Assembly (NCBI GenBank): GCA_024234575.1
Contig: JACKOB010000002.1
Location: 558,001-622,000 of the forward strand
DNA from: Hahellaceae bacterium
GTDB lineage: Bacteria; Pseudomonadota; Gammaproteobacteria; Pseudomonadales; Oleiphilaceae
DNA: 64,000 nt
Reading direction: 5' to 3'
A model generated the notes under the pieces. It was not told the origin of the DNA and made no database searches. It worked only from the letters and a program-made list of their open reading frames with translations. Below, one piece after another: positions 55,271 to 63,781 of the stretch. A program made the translations under genes and the position numbers. Position 1 is the first letter of the stretch; every line of letters begins with the position of its first letter.

Positions 55271-55442
55271 TATAAAAGCTGTCGTTCGAGCGCCCAAGTT
55301 AAGCGCCGCACGTCTTTAAAATATGTACGCTATTCTCAATTTATCTTAAAACTCTATCAAATGTTTATGATCAGGTAGTCAAAGTTAGTGCAATTAATCA
55401 CCAAAAAAAGTAGAATTCCGCGCATTTTACAAGGAGAGTAGA

Positions 55443-56867
55443 ATGAATAGAGTTCTTACGGCTTTGCGCCTCACTGTTTTATGTACGCTTTATTTTCTTT
55501 TGCAAGGATGTGCCACGTCCTCTTTATTTACATCCTACCCAGATCAAGCGGCGGTCTTTAAGCAAGCCATTGTTGCCCCAACAGCGGACCCCATTGCAGC
55601 ACCAGCGGCGAAGACTGCACTGGACAACGTCCTGGCCGAATTAAACGAAGAAAGAGAAAGTGCAGACGCCATGCTTTATATGATGGAGCGCGGACGGCTA
55701 TTGCAACTTAACAACATGTACCCCGACAGCAAGGCTGACTTTAACCTGGTTATTTCCAAGTTCGAAGAAAAAGACCTGGCATCGACCGTAGAGGTATCCG
55801 ACGTCGCAGCCCAGGGCTCTTCATTACTCGTTAACGAAAACGTAATCCCCTATAAAGGTGCTGGCTACGAGCGTATTTTCACACACCATCATCAGGCATT
55901 TAATTATCTCGGCGAAAAAGATATCGATGGTGCATCAGTTGAATTCAGAAAAGTTGCACTGGAACAACAAATTTTACTTGAACAGCATGAGAAAGAAGTC
56001 GCTGAAGCCTACGAGGAAGCCGATGCAAATAACATTGACGTCAGCACACTTTCAAACGAGTTTGCTGGCCTTGATACTGTCGCTGGCAAAGTAAAAAGTT
56101 CTTTCCAGAACGCTTATACTTTCTATACCTCCGCCGCTTTTTGGGAAGCATCAGGCGAATATAACTCCGCACTGGTTGATTACAAAAAAGCGCTGGAAAT
56201 TAACTCTGACAGCGATCTGATTAAACAAGATATTGCCCGCGTCTCTAAAAAACTTGGTGATCGACCCGCTCGCAAAGACCTCAACGAACCTAAAGCCAAT
56301 GAGGGCGTCGTCGTCGTATTTTTTGAAGATGGGTTCGTACCGGCTAAAAGCGAAATCAAAATACCACTACCGACCTTTGACGGCGGATTGATATCCCTCG
56401 CCTTTCCCTACTATGACACCAGCCTTTGGCCTGTTAGTCAGCCGTTAAAGGCGATGGATGACAATTTTAAAGAACTGGCCGTATCAGAGACCGTTGTTGA
56501 TGTAGGCGTCTTAGCGGTAAAAGACCTTAAAGAGCAGATCCCGGCGTTATTGGTGAGACAGGCATTGCGGGCTGCCGCAAAATATCAGCTGCAAAAAGAA
56601 AGCGCTAAACAGCTTGGAATTGCAGGACAACTCGCCGCCAGCGCCTATAATATTATCTCGGAAAGCGCTGATCGACGCAGTTGGCTAACGTTGCCTCACA
56701 CTGGGCAAGTCATGCGCTTCAACCTAAGCGAAGGCGACCAGGAAGTCCGCTTCTCTACGCCGCTGACAGAAACAGCCGTACCACTGACCATTAAGGCGAA
56801 GCGGACAACCTTTGTCAGAGTCGTCAATGTGAACAACCAACTAATTACGCAGGTATATGCGTTGTAA
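55443..56867 (+). CDS. COG3014 outer-membrane lipoprotein, unknown function
   Basis: The 474-residue lipoprotein has signal MNRVLTALRLTVLCTLYFLL with lipobox LQGC (Cys at 23). It matches COG3014: TPR-like helices ('MLYMMERGRLLQLNNMYPDS', 'HHHQAFNYLGEKDIDGASVE', 'YNSALVDYKKALEINSDSDL') followed by a beta-rich C-terminal half ('GVVVVFFEDGFVPAKSEIKI'). Family members sit upstream of YcfL and LpoB in several gammaproteobacteria, but no function is established. The ribosome site AAGGAGAG is strong. It overlaps a later frame by 11 bases, but the ycfL start used lies 32 bases after its stop. Confidence 0.85.
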   Translation: MNRVLTALRLTVLCTLYFLLQGCATSSLFTSYPDQAAVFKQAIVAPTADPIAAPAAKTALDNVLAELNEERESADAMLYMMERGRLLQLNNMYPDSKADFNLVISKFEEKDLASTVEVSDVAAQGSSLLVNENVIPYKGAGYERIFTHHHQAFNYLGEKDIDGASVEFRKVALEQQILLEQHEKEVAEAYEEADANNIDVSTLSNEFAGLDTVAGKVKSSFQNAYTFYTSAAFWEASGEYNSALVDYKKALEINSDSDLIKQDIARVSKKLGDRPARKDLNEPKANEGVVVVFFEDGFVPAKSEIKIPLPTFDGGLISLAFPYYDTSLWPVSQPLKAMDDNFKELAVSETVVDVGVLAVKDLKEQIPALLVRQALRAAAKYQLQKESAKQLGIAGQLAASAYNIISESADRRSWLTLPHTGQVMRFNLSEGDQEVRFSTPLTETAVPLTIKAKRTTFVRVVNVNNQLITQVYAL

Positions 56868-56898
56868 TCCCCACAATAAACTCACATGGAGCAAGGAA

Positions 56899-57303
56899 AT
56901 GCGAAGAGAGATATTGAAAACATTAATGCTGGCCAGCCTGGTAACGACTGTTGCCGGTTGTGCCGTTAACGAAACCGCTACGGTCACCGTAAACAATGAT
57001 GGTACGACGCAACAAATTATTGAATCCAAAAGCGGCACATTGTCCTCTGATCTCACCATCGCAGATGTGAAAACAGGTTATGTGGGTGATCTGCTGAAAA
57101 CACAGGTAACGATTAAAAACGATTCCAGACACGATCTCAGCTTTGAGTACAAATTTAAGTGGCTGGATAAAAACGGGTTTGAAGTCGCCATCGATGGCAG
57201 ACCCTGGACACCGCTAACCATCACCCCCTATGAAAGTAAAACAGTGCAGGGCGTTGCACCAAACCCCTCTGTAAACTCATTTAAGATTCTTGTTCAGGAC
57301 TGA
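56899..57303 (+). CDS. ycfL: YcfL-family lipoprotein
   Basis: The 134-residue lipoprotein has signal MRREILKTLMLASLVTTVAG with Cys at 21 (lipobox VAGC). The mature part is an immunoglobulin-like beta sandwich (DUF1425) with 'GDLLKTQVTIKNDSRHDLSF', 'YKFKWLDKNGFEV' and 'ESKTVQGVAPNPSVNSFKI'. E. coli YcfL is encoded just before lpoB, as here, but its role is unknown. The ATG at 56899 follows GGAGCAAGGAA; the longer frame to 56857 is not needed. Confidence 0.88.
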   Translation: MRREILKTLMLASLVTTVAGCAVNETATVTVNNDGTTQQIIESKSGTLSSDLTIADVKTGYVGDLLKTQVTIKNDSRHDLSFEYKFKWLDKNGFEVAIDGRPWTPLTITPYESKTVQGVAPNPSVNSFKILVQD

Positions 57304-57331
57304 ACACTACTTTAAAAAACTGGAGAAAAAA

Positions 57332-57931
57332 ATGATGAAATTTATGAATATATTTGCAGTAATTCTGGCAGGCTTACTTCTTACTGCCTGTTCCAGCCAA
57401 AAAATTCAGTATGGTGATGCAACTGCTGTCGAAACAACGACTACGGGTTTTGGTTCTACGGACCTGCAATCCATTGCCGCCAAGATGGTAGATGACCTCA
57501 TCAGCTTTCCGCCAATTGTGCAAATGACTGCTAACCGTCGCCCGGTTGTGTTCGTTGACAAAATCAAGAACAAAACCACTGAACATATTGATACAGAGTC
57601 CATCACTGACACCATCCAGACTAAATTGCTACAGTCTGGCAAGTTCCGTTTTGTTGATATGACCGCCGTGAAAGCAATTCAGGAACAAATGCAGTTCCAG
57701 ATGGATAGCGGTATGGTTGACCCAAATAAAGCGGCTGCTTTCGGTAAGCAAACAGGTGCAGAGTTTATGTTGTACGGCAACATGTCCAGTATCACCAAGC
57801 GCAATAATGGCGTTCAAGACGTTTACTACAAATTCACCCTGAAGATGGTAAATCTTGAAAGCGGCATCATGGAATGGGCTGGCGAGAAAGAAATCCGCAA
57901 AACTGGTGAAAAGACTTTCATGTCTATGTAA
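57332..57931 (+). CDS. lpoB: outer-membrane PBP1b activator LpoB
   Basis: LpoB is an outer-membrane lipoprotein that reaches through the periplasm to stimulate penicillin-binding protein 1b. The 199-residue protein has signal 'IFAVILAGLLLTAC' (lipobox LTAC), a short linker and the compact LpoB domain: 'DDLISFPPIVQMTANRRPVV', 'IDTESITDTIQTKLLQSGKF', 'TGAEFMLYGNMSSITKRNNG' and 'YYKFTLKMVNLESGIMEWA'. The linker between membrane and domain is much shorter than in E. coli, implying a shorter reach. The start at ATGATG follows GGAG. Confidence 0.93.
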   Translation: MMKFMNIFAVILAGLLLTACSSQKIQYGDATAVETTTTGFGSTDLQSIAAKMVDDLISFPPIVQMTANRRPVVFVDKIKNKTTEHIDTESITDTIQTKLLQSGKFRFVDMTAVKAIQEQMQFQMDSGMVDPNKAAAFGKQTGAEFMLYGNMSSITKRNNGVQDVYYKFTLKMVNLESGIMEWAGEKEIRKTGEKTFMSM

Positions 57932-57941
57932 GCCACGATCA

Positions 57942-57967
57942 GGTCGGGCAAAAACCCGGCCTTTTTT
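57942..57967 (+). terminator. intrinsic terminator after lpoB
   Basis: A 7-bp GC stem (57942-57948 with 57955-57961, one G-U pair) around an A-rich loop is followed by six U residues. It separates lpoB from the next gene only 21 bases later, so it may be partial. Confidence 0.85.
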
Positions 57968-57988
57968 CTATCTCAAAGTAAGCAATAA

Positions 57989-59251
57989 ATGCGAGTTTCC
58001 AGGATGAAAAAGCAATTATATTTTTTAATTTTTATACTACTACTCCCTTGCAGCCTTTTGGCTAAAACGGAATCAGTGAGTAAAACTACCACAGGCTTTG
58101 GTAGCGACTATCAGGAAGCACTGACCTCGGCACTCATGGATGCTGTTCGCCAGGTAAGAGGCCTCCAGGTTAGCAGTGAGAAACAGTTAAGACTTGATTT
58201 TCAGCAGATAGTAAACAACTCCGTAGAGAGTAAGTCTGCGACCATCGGTGTCGAAGAGCAGATATTCACCCGTTCTAAGGGCTGGGTTGAATCTTACGAA
58301 GTCACGAATGTTAAAAAGCCAGCCAATAGTGGCGACGTATGGTCTGTCACCATAAACGCAAAAATTCCTCAACATCAGTCTCTTGTTCAGGATGAAAAGC
58401 GCTCCAGCATTGCTGTCATGCCCTTTAGATTTACGCATCCAACGTTTTCCATCAACGACATGGGCACACCAAGCAGCGCTTATCAAATATCCAGCCGCCT
58501 GCGGGATGAAATACAAACATCAATCACCAAAACGCAACAGTTTGCTGTGGTAAACCGTAGCTTTGGTAACGAGTTTGCTTCAGAGAAAGCACTACTCTCT
58601 TCTGATAATGTTCCCGCCGCCGAGGCGAGCCGATTGGGCCAGGTTGCCGGCGCAGACTTAATGATCGTCGGTAACATCCATGATTTAGCAACAGTCGTCG
58701 AACGCAAAGAGTTCTATGGCATGGTTAAAACCAAGATGACAGACCGTATCGATCTTTCTTACCAGCTTATCGAAGTTGCAACGCAAAAAATCCTTATGGC
58801 TGATAGCCTGAAGCAAGAGTTCGAGCGTAGTGAAAAAGACGAGACAAGCACTCTCGAGGATGTCTCTAATGCCGTAGTATCAGGAATACTCGATAACATT
58901 TACCCGGTCAAAGTGATGGATGTCGTTGCCAAAGACGAAATTTATCTGAACCAGGGGCAGGTTAGAGTAAAAGAAGGTGATGTATTTGCCCTCTATGGGA
59001 AAGGGCGCACGCTGACCGACCCGAATACAGGCATGCCAATTAAAGTAGAAGGCAAGAAAATGGGACAGTTGTCGGTGGTGACGGTAATGGCGGGCTACGC
59101 TGTGGCTGAACTTACCGATGGTGATTATAGCAAAGTTGAAAAAGGCGCTGTCGTAAAACGATTAACTTCTACCTCATCAAGTGGTAACGCACAAGCAGAC
59201 AAAGAGGTCAGACCTACTGCAGGCTCGAGTGAAGCCCCCATTCAATGGTAA
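57989..59251 (+). CDS. exported CsgG/LpoB-related protein, unknown function
   Basis: The 420-residue exported protein starts with a signal peptide (about residues 1-25; 'LLPC' before a cleavage at 'SLLAK' is not a good lipobox). The mature part begins 'SKTTTGFGSDYQEALTSALMD', echoing 'ETTTTGFGSTDLQSIAAKMVD' of LpoB next door, then contains CsgG/LpoB-like 'SSIAVMPFRF', 'SRLRDEIQTSITKTQQFAVV' and 'AGADLMIVGNIHDLATVVER'. A C-terminal beta domain (about 300-400) has 'GDVFALYGKGRTL'. It may contact envelope assembly or export machinery; the function is unknown. An alternative ATG at 58004 is possible. Confidence 0.85.
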   Translation: MRVSRMKKQLYFLIFILLLPCSLLAKTESVSKTTTGFGSDYQEALTSALMDAVRQVRGLQVSSEKQLRLDFQQIVNNSVESKSATIGVEEQIFTRSKGWVESYEVTNVKKPANSGDVWSVTINAKIPQHQSLVQDEKRSSIAVMPFRFTHPTFSINDMGTPSSAYQISSRLRDEIQTSITKTQQFAVVNRSFGNEFASEKALLSSDNVPAAEASRLGQVAGADLMIVGNIHDLATVVERKEFYGMVKTKMTDRIDLSYQLIEVATQKILMADSLKQEFERSEKDETSTLEDVSNAVVSGILDNIYPVKVMDVVAKDEIYLNQGQVRVKEGDVFALYGKGRTLTDPNTGMPIKVEGKKMGQLSVVTVMAGYAVAELTDGDYSKVEKGAVVKRLTSTSSSGNAQADKEVRPTAGSSEAPIQW

Positions 59252-59269
59252 TTTCTTTATAGCGAATGA

Positions 59270-59299
59270 CGCCAGCGGGTAAGTGATTATCCGCTGGTG
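59270..59299. other. GNRA-capped hairpin between convergent genes
   Basis: A stem of about 13 bp (59270-59282 with 59287-59299, one or two G-U pairs) is closed by a GTGA tetraloop, a stable GNRA type. No U tract follows, so RNA 3'-end stabilisation is as likely as termination. Confidence 0.65.
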
Positions 59300-59323
59300 C
59301 CGTTGCTACCAAATTAAACTCAG

Positions 59324-59650
59324 CTAGCTGCCACGATAGGCTGTCGCTGTGATCTTTAACTGATCATTGGCCTGTGGCTCAAATTTCATGGTGAACTGTT
59401 GGATGCGGTTGCATATTTGCGCCGTCCAGACTTCTGCAGTCAGATCATAGGGTTCTGGCGTTTGATGGGTTATGTTGATATCACAATTTTGATCCTGCCC
59501 ACGCTGAAGATGTCGAATCGCTTTTATGCCAGCGGCCTGTCTATCCAGGGCGGGCGCATATACGGCCTCGTAATGAGACACCGAACCACACCCACCTAAG
59601 CCAAATACCAGTACCGCAACAATGATAATTTTGAATGGGTTTCTATTCAT
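59324..59650 (-). CDS. small lipoprotein of unknown function
   Basis: The 108-residue product has signal 'IIIVAVLVFGLGGC' (lipobox LGGC). The mature part contains three cysteines and 'AIRHLQRGQDQNCDINITHQ', with 'TAQICNRIQQFTMKF' near the end. I recognise no family. AGGAG lies 11 bases upstream of the ATG at 59650. It converges with the exported CsgG-like gene. Confidence 0.75.
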   Translation of the reverse strand: MNRNPFKIIIVAVLVFGLGGCGSVSHYEAVYAPALDRQAAGIKAIRHLQRGQDQNCDINITHQTPEPYDLTAEVWTAQICNRIQQFTMKFEPQANDQLKITATAYRGS

Positions 59651-59830
59651 TATCCCTGAGTCTCCTATGCACATTTAAATCTACCGACAGACAAGTATTC
59701 AACGATCATAACGAAAAGCGAACGACGCTGTCAGCTAGTTATTAAGCAAGAAGCAAAGGAGACGAAAAAGAATTCAGTAGAAGTTGCCAAGACAGGTGCA
59801 CCCCTTGTCTTGGCAAGTGAGGCGCTGTAA

Positions 59831-60472
59831 TTAAATTACACTTTTTGCTGCAACGGTGCGACTTTTGCCAATGGGATACAACAAACCAGCTAGCATCAAA
59901 AGCAGAGTGGAGCTTACAGGAACCGACGATGCCGCCGTTTTAAAGAAGAGATCATCCATAACACCGCTGGCCGCCGACGAAATAACACTGACTTTATCGA
60001 ATAACAGACCACTCAATGACAACTCGCTATAGGTGCCACCAGCACTTGTTACAACTTCTGAGTGAACCAGACCAGAATTAAAGTAGGCCTCAAATGTCCA
60101 GCTCGCATTGCTGCCAGCACCAACAAAAGCACTAAATTGATCTGTGACGTTAGTAAAAACAATATCTATCGCCTGTGTGCCAATACTTTTGCTAAATGCC
60201 AGGAAATGCTCACCACTTCGGGCATCGATACCAAAATTGCCATCTTCGTTAAGGATTTCCCAAAAATTGTGCAGTTTCCCGGGGCTCTGATGTCGAGAAA
60301 ACCTTACATCGTGCGTATATAAGTATTGAATATTTAGGGCGGGAGCATCAGCAAAAAGATATGGCTGTAAACCAAACTCTTCGAAGTCGATGGTGGTTGC
60401 CTGTGCTTGCGTTGAGAATATATTTAGTGCGAGTGCGGCAGCGATGCCACCCCATTGGTTGCCTCTGTTCAT
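59831..60472 (-). CDS. exported protein with PEP-CTERM-like sorting tail
   Basis: The 213-residue protein has a signal peptide (about residues 1-25, ending 'STQAQA') and a beta-rich body ('TIDFEEFGLQPYLFADAPAL', 'TDQFSAFVGAGSNASWTFEA'). The C-terminus has 'SSVPVSSTLLLMLAGLLYPI' followed by 'GKSR', which follows the PEP-CTERM pattern of Val-Pro, hydrophobic helix and basic end, with VPVSS in place of VPEPS. PEP-CTERM tails are processed by exosortase, but no exosortase gene is in the window. The function is unknown; a cell-surface or extracellular role is likely. Confidence 0.78.
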   Translation of the reverse strand: MNRGNQWGGIAAALALNIFSTQAQATTIDFEEFGLQPYLFADAPALNIQYLYTHDVRFSRHQSPGKLHNFWEILNEDGNFGIDARSGEHFLAFSKSIGTQAIDIVFTNVTDQFSAFVGAGSNASWTFEAYFNSGLVHSEVVTSAGGTYSELSLSGLLFDKVSVISSAASGVMDDLFFKTAASSVPVSSTLLLMLAGLLYPIGKSRTVAAKSVI

Positions 60473-60674
60473 AAAACAAATCCTTGTTAGCTTTTATTGT
60501 AATAATGCAAAGCAATAACGGATTCGCCCTACCTCTAGCGGCAACTACAGCCCTGTGAGTTCGTGAAAATTGCAGAGCGAATCCATGCTCTGTGCCTATT
60601 TTTAGGCGGTCAAATAATACACAACCCAATAAAAAAACGCATGAATCATTTGATGATTTTGTGAAGAATATGAA

Positions 60675-61463
60675 TTACCGCAAGCAACTGCAGCTTTCGC
60701 TCTGCTCTTCGCCTAACCTTCTGTCCATAGCCAGGCTATCATCAACAATCGCTGACCAGCCAAATTCCGAAAGCACCTGGTCAAATGCCGCGTCAAGCGG
60801 TGCCCTAACTCGCATCCACTGGCCTGTAAGCGGGTGCTTGAACCCCATCTGCGTACAAGCTAAAAGTAGCCTTTCGACACCAATATGCTCTGCAAAAAAA
60901 CGATTATGGTTACTTTTCCCGTATTTGGGGTCCCCTATTATGGGGTGCGAAAGGTGCTTCATATGTCTGCGAAGTTGATGTTGTCTGCCAGTCACGGGAG
61001 ACAGCCGCATTAAGGCATAGCGTGAGGCAGGGTATTTGTCGACAGCAACAGGCAGCTCGATCGTTGCTAGCCGCTGATAATGAGTGATGGCACTGCGTGC
61101 CTCTTTGGCTTCGTATTTTCCTTTATCGGATTTGAACATCGCGGTTTCCCGGATAGGGTGATCAATGCAACCAGACTCTGGCGGAAACCCTCGCACGACA
61201 GCTAAATAGTCTTTTTCGACCTCATGATTTTCAAACGCCGCAGAAAAAATAGCGGCGACTTCCGATGACAAGCCAAAAACTAAAACGCCAGAGGTAGGTT
61301 TATCCAATCGGTGTACAGGGTATACCCAGCAACCAATTTGATCCCTTAAAATTCGCATCGCATATTGGGTTTCGTGCCGGTCAATGGGGCTTTTATGAAC
61401 CAATAGGCCTGCAGGCTTATTCACCACAACCAACGCATCGTCTTGATATAAAATGGATAGCAT
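60675..61463 (-). CDS. truC: tRNA pseudouridine-65 synthase TruC
   Basis: TruC converts uridine 65 of tRNAs to pseudouridine. The 262-residue RluA-family protein starts 'MLSILYQDDALVVVNKPAGL' and carries the catalytic Asp in 'YPVHRLDKPTSGVLVF' (near residue 54). 'TGRQHQLRRHMKHLSHPIIG' and 'RLLLACTQMGFKHPLTG' complete the fold. TruC-type 'HKSPID' follows the N-terminus. The ATG at 61463 lies at the base of a strong hairpin (61461-61498). An in-frame TTG at 61478 falls inside that hairpin and is unlikely. Confidence 0.93.
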   Translation of the reverse strand: MLSILYQDDALVVVNKPAGLLVHKSPIDRHETQYAMRILRDQIGCWVYPVHRLDKPTSGVLVFGLSSEVAAIFSAAFENHEVEKDYLAVVRGFPPESGCIDHPIRETAMFKSDKGKYEAKEARSAITHYQRLATIELPVAVDKYPASRYALMRLSPVTGRQHQLRRHMKHLSHPIIGDPKYGKSNHNRFFAEHIGVERLLLACTQMGFKHPLTGQWMRVRAPLDAAFDQVLSEFGWSAIVDDSLAMDRRLGEEQSESCSCLR

Positions 61464-61498
61464 AATGATCAGACTCAATGTTTGAGCTGATCATTATG
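61461..61498 (-). promoter_or_regulatory. hairpin enclosing the truC start codon
   Basis: Arms 61461-61472 and 61487-61498 pair perfectly (12 bp). After a one-base bulge (61473) five more pairs form (61474-61478 with 61482-61486) around a 3-base loop. The truC ATG occupies the last three bases of the stem. Confidence 0.8.
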
Positions 61499-61537
61499 CC
61501 ATAGATAGGGACGGCCGCCTGAGAAAGGACTGCGTTC

Positions 61538-61978
61538 TTAACGGGCAGTTACACTCAGCTCTGCTTTGCTGGTGACGTTGCCGTCAGGGCGGGTAACAAA
61601 TTCTGGCTTAGAAGCGGCCGTTGCCGCATCCTGTCCTTGCCGACGTTTGGTATTTAGCTCGTCGGCTTCCGATTTATCAGTGTAAAGAATCGCATCATCA
61701 TTTACCCCGCGGGTGACCTCATTGGTCGCCTCCACTTCACCGGCAGCAGTGGGCTCAAACGCTCCAGGTAAAAAGGCACCAGCCATGTGATCTTCGGTAA
61801 GCTCTGGTATTTGAAGGGTTTGTATGGTGGACTTATTTACTCGAATTTCGATGGTGACATCATCAACTATCACCGTGCTCGAAGACATATCCTGATCTTC
61901 AGCACTGGCTGATAAGGTAAAGCCGCTGGTAACGATAAAGCTCGAAACGAGAAGTGACGAAAGAATATTATTTTTCAT
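61538..61978 (-). CDS. acidic exported protein, unknown function
   Basis: The 146-residue product has a signal peptide (about residues 1-26, ending 'LSASAED'), then an acidic mature domain with 'STVIVDDVTIEIRVNKSTI' and 'TEDHMAGAFLPGAFEPTAAG'. The C-terminus 'GNVTSKAELSVTAR' is unremarkable. No family recognised and no cysteine in the mature part. The ATG at 61978 follows GGGAG at good spacing. It shares a 486-base upstream region with htpX. Confidence 0.75.
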   Translation of the reverse strand: MKNNILSSLLVSSFIVTSGFTLSASAEDQDMSSSTVIVDDVTIEIRVNKSTIQTLQIPELTEDHMAGAFLPGAFEPTAAGEVEATNEVTRGVNDDAILYTDKSEADELNTKRRQGQDAATAASKPEFVTRPDGNVTSKAELSVTAR

Positions 61979-62464
61979 TATTTTTGCTCCCTGATTAGAT
62001 ACTGCCGAACACACTTCGACGGCCTTGGAGCTGCTGAGCGTGGTCATTCCATCTACCTTTATTATTTTTCCTTCCCTTGCGGGATTGCGTCATTTCTGCA
62101 CCATCACCTATCTAACGGTACCTTTAGCCAAGTTTTCAAATTATCCACCACCAACAGAAACCAACGACGCCTGGTCACTCCGACAACTGTGGATTTGTAC
62201 TCAGTAGCGCACAGTATAACTTTTATACAACACGATTACATTTTGACCATAGCTCAAAATGTGATCCAGTTCAAATCAATTGCCGTATTCAGATCAAGAT
62301 TCGAGTAAAAAAGATACATTAATAAGATGAATAAAAATTCACTCTTTTGGGTTAGAAATATCAATAAAATACCGGCGCAGCCAGCTTGAATAATCGTGCT
62401 GGCTGCCCCATTAAACAGACTGTAAGACAATTACCGGTTAGCCAACCATGAAGGAAAAATTTGT
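61979..62464. other. 486-base divergent region between the acidic exported protein and htpX
   Basis: The region is AT-rich, especially 62210-62370. It holds the htpX leader with a perfect 9-bp hairpin (62377-62406) and a 6-codon reading frame overlapping the htpX start. I found no larger gene and no confident sigma-32 promoter by eye. Confidence 0.5.
62377..62406 (+). promoter_or_regulatory. hairpin in the htpX leader
   Basis: Perfect 9-bp arms (62377-62385 with 62398-62406) around a 12-base loop, 58 bases upstream of the htpX ATG. No U run follows, so it is a leader structure rather than a terminator. Confidence 0.6.
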
Positions 62465-63367
62465 ATGAAGCGTATCGCATTATTTTTGGCCACAAACCTG
62501 GCGGTGATTCTTGTCGCTAGCGTGACCCTGAATATCCTCGGAGTCGGTGGCTACCTGCAGGCCAATGGTGGCTTGGATTTACAGAATTTACTCGCATTTT
62601 GTGCCGTATTCGGAATGGCAGGTGCAATCGTTTCTTTGCTGATTTCGAAACCTGTTGCCAAGTGGAGCACCAAAACCGTTATCATCGAACAGCCACGCAA
62701 TGATACTGAACGCTGGTTAATGACAACCGTGCAAGACCTGGCTAATCGTGCCAATATTGGCATGCCTGAAGTGGGAGTTTTTCCTGCCGAACAGAGTAAT
62801 GCCTTTGCAACTGGCTGGAACAAAAATAACGCATTAGTCGCAGTAAGTGCTGGGCTACTTCATCGCTTCGACAAAGATGAAATTAAAGCCGTACTTGCCC
62901 ATGAAATTGGCCATGTTGCCAATGGCGACATGGTCACTTTGGCACTGATTCAAGGTGTGGTGAATACTTTCGTTATGTTTTTTGCGCGAATTATCGGTTA
63001 CGTCGTAGACAGGGCATTGTCGAGAAATGATAACGAAAATGAGAATGCCAGTGGTCACGGTATCGGGTTTTATATCGCAACCTTTGTGGCCGAAATCATT
63101 TTAGGTATCCTGGCCTCAATGATCGTTATGTGGTTTTCACGTAAAAGAGAGTTTCGAGCAGATGCCATGGGGGCACAGTTAGCTGGCACGGGCGCGATGA
63201 TCGGCGCGTTGCAACGCCTGAAGGCAGAATCCGGTTTGCCTAGCGAAATGCCAGATACGCTGACTGCCTTTGGCATTAATCAAGGTCTAAAGCAGGGCTT
63301 TGCGGCAATGTTTGCTAGCCACCCTCCATTAGATGATAGAATTCAGGCCTTAAAGAATGCCGCTTAA
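62465..63367 (+). CDS. htpX: membrane zinc protease HtpX
   Basis: HtpX degrades damaged inner-membrane proteins, acting with FtsH in membrane quality control. The 300-residue protein has two N-terminal membrane helices (about residues 5-25 and 36-58), zinc site HEIGH near residue 146 in '[13 protein letters not shown]', a glutamate ligand in '[10 protein letters not shown]', and two more membrane segments (about 160-182 and 200-222). Length is typical (E. coli 293). AAGGA lies nine bases before the ATG. The gene ends in a clear terminator. Confidence 0.97.
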   Translation: MKRIALFLATNLAVILVASVTLNILGVGGYLQANGGLDLQNLLAFCAVFGMAGAIVSLLISKPVAKWSTKTVIIEQPRNDTERWLMTTVQDLANRANIGMPEVGVFPAEQSNAFATGWNKNNALVAVSAGLLHRFDKDEIKAVLAHEIGHVANGDMVTLALIQGVVNTFVMFFARIIGYVVDRALSRNDNENENASGHGIGFYIATFVAEIILGILASMIVMWFSRKREFRADAMGAQLAGTGAMIGALQRLKAESGLPSEMPDTLTAFGINQGLKQGFAAMFASHPPLDDRIQALKNAA

Positions 63368-63397
63368 CCTGCACCGTTAATGCTGAGCCAAGTGTTA

Positions 63398-63427
63398 AAC
63401 CAGCCAACGTCATTTGGCTGGTTTTTT
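63398..63427 (+). terminator. intrinsic terminator of htpX
   Basis: Ten base pairs (63398-63407 with 63414-63423) with a 6-base loop are followed by a run of U residues to 63427, 31 bases after the htpX stop. Confidence 0.92.
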
Positions 63428-63456
63428 GTTTTTTATTCAATTAACAGGAAATAACC

Positions 63457-63738
63457 ATGTTTAAAGTAAACCAGTATTTTGATGGCAAGGTAGTCTCTGT
63501 CGGCTTTAAAGGCGAAGCGTTGCCTGCGACCGTAGGTGTAATGGCGCCTGGTGACTACGAGTTTGATACCAGCAAAAAAGAAACGATGACGGTAGTTAGC
63601 GGTGAAATGACCGTTAAGCTACCAGGTGAAGAAGCGTGGAACACCTACAAAGCCGGTGATAGTTTTATTGTCCCTGCGAATGCAATATTTCATTTGAAGA
63701 TTGCGTCCGACGTCGCTTACCTCTGCACTTATGAGTAA
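63457..63738 (+). CDS. ppnP: pyrimidine/purine nucleoside phosphorylase PpnP
   Basis: PpnP (YaiE, DUF1255) is a small cupin-fold phosphorylase that splits several nucleosides into base and ribose-1-phosphate. The 93-residue protein has '[13 protein letters not shown]', '[20 protein letters not shown]', '[16 protein letters not shown]' and '[20 protein letters not shown]', matching the family over its whole length. Its own promoter is likely between the htpX terminator and the ATG, where AACAGGAAATAACC gives the ribosome site. Confidence 0.94.
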   Translation: MFKVNQYFDGKVVSVGFKGEALPATVGVMAPGDYEFDTSKKETMTVVSGEMTVKLPGEEAWNTYKAGDSFIVPANAIFHLKIASDVAYLCTYE

Positions 63739-63751
63739 CGCCTGAAAACAC

Positions 63752-63781
63752 CAGGTGTGGCCGCTCTACGGTTCACACCTG
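63752..63781. terminator. hairpin between ppnP and the right-edge gene
   Basis: Perfect 8-bp arms (63752-63759 with 63774-63781) around a 14-base loop lie between convergent genes. U runs are short on both sides, so termination is uncertain. Confidence 0.4.
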
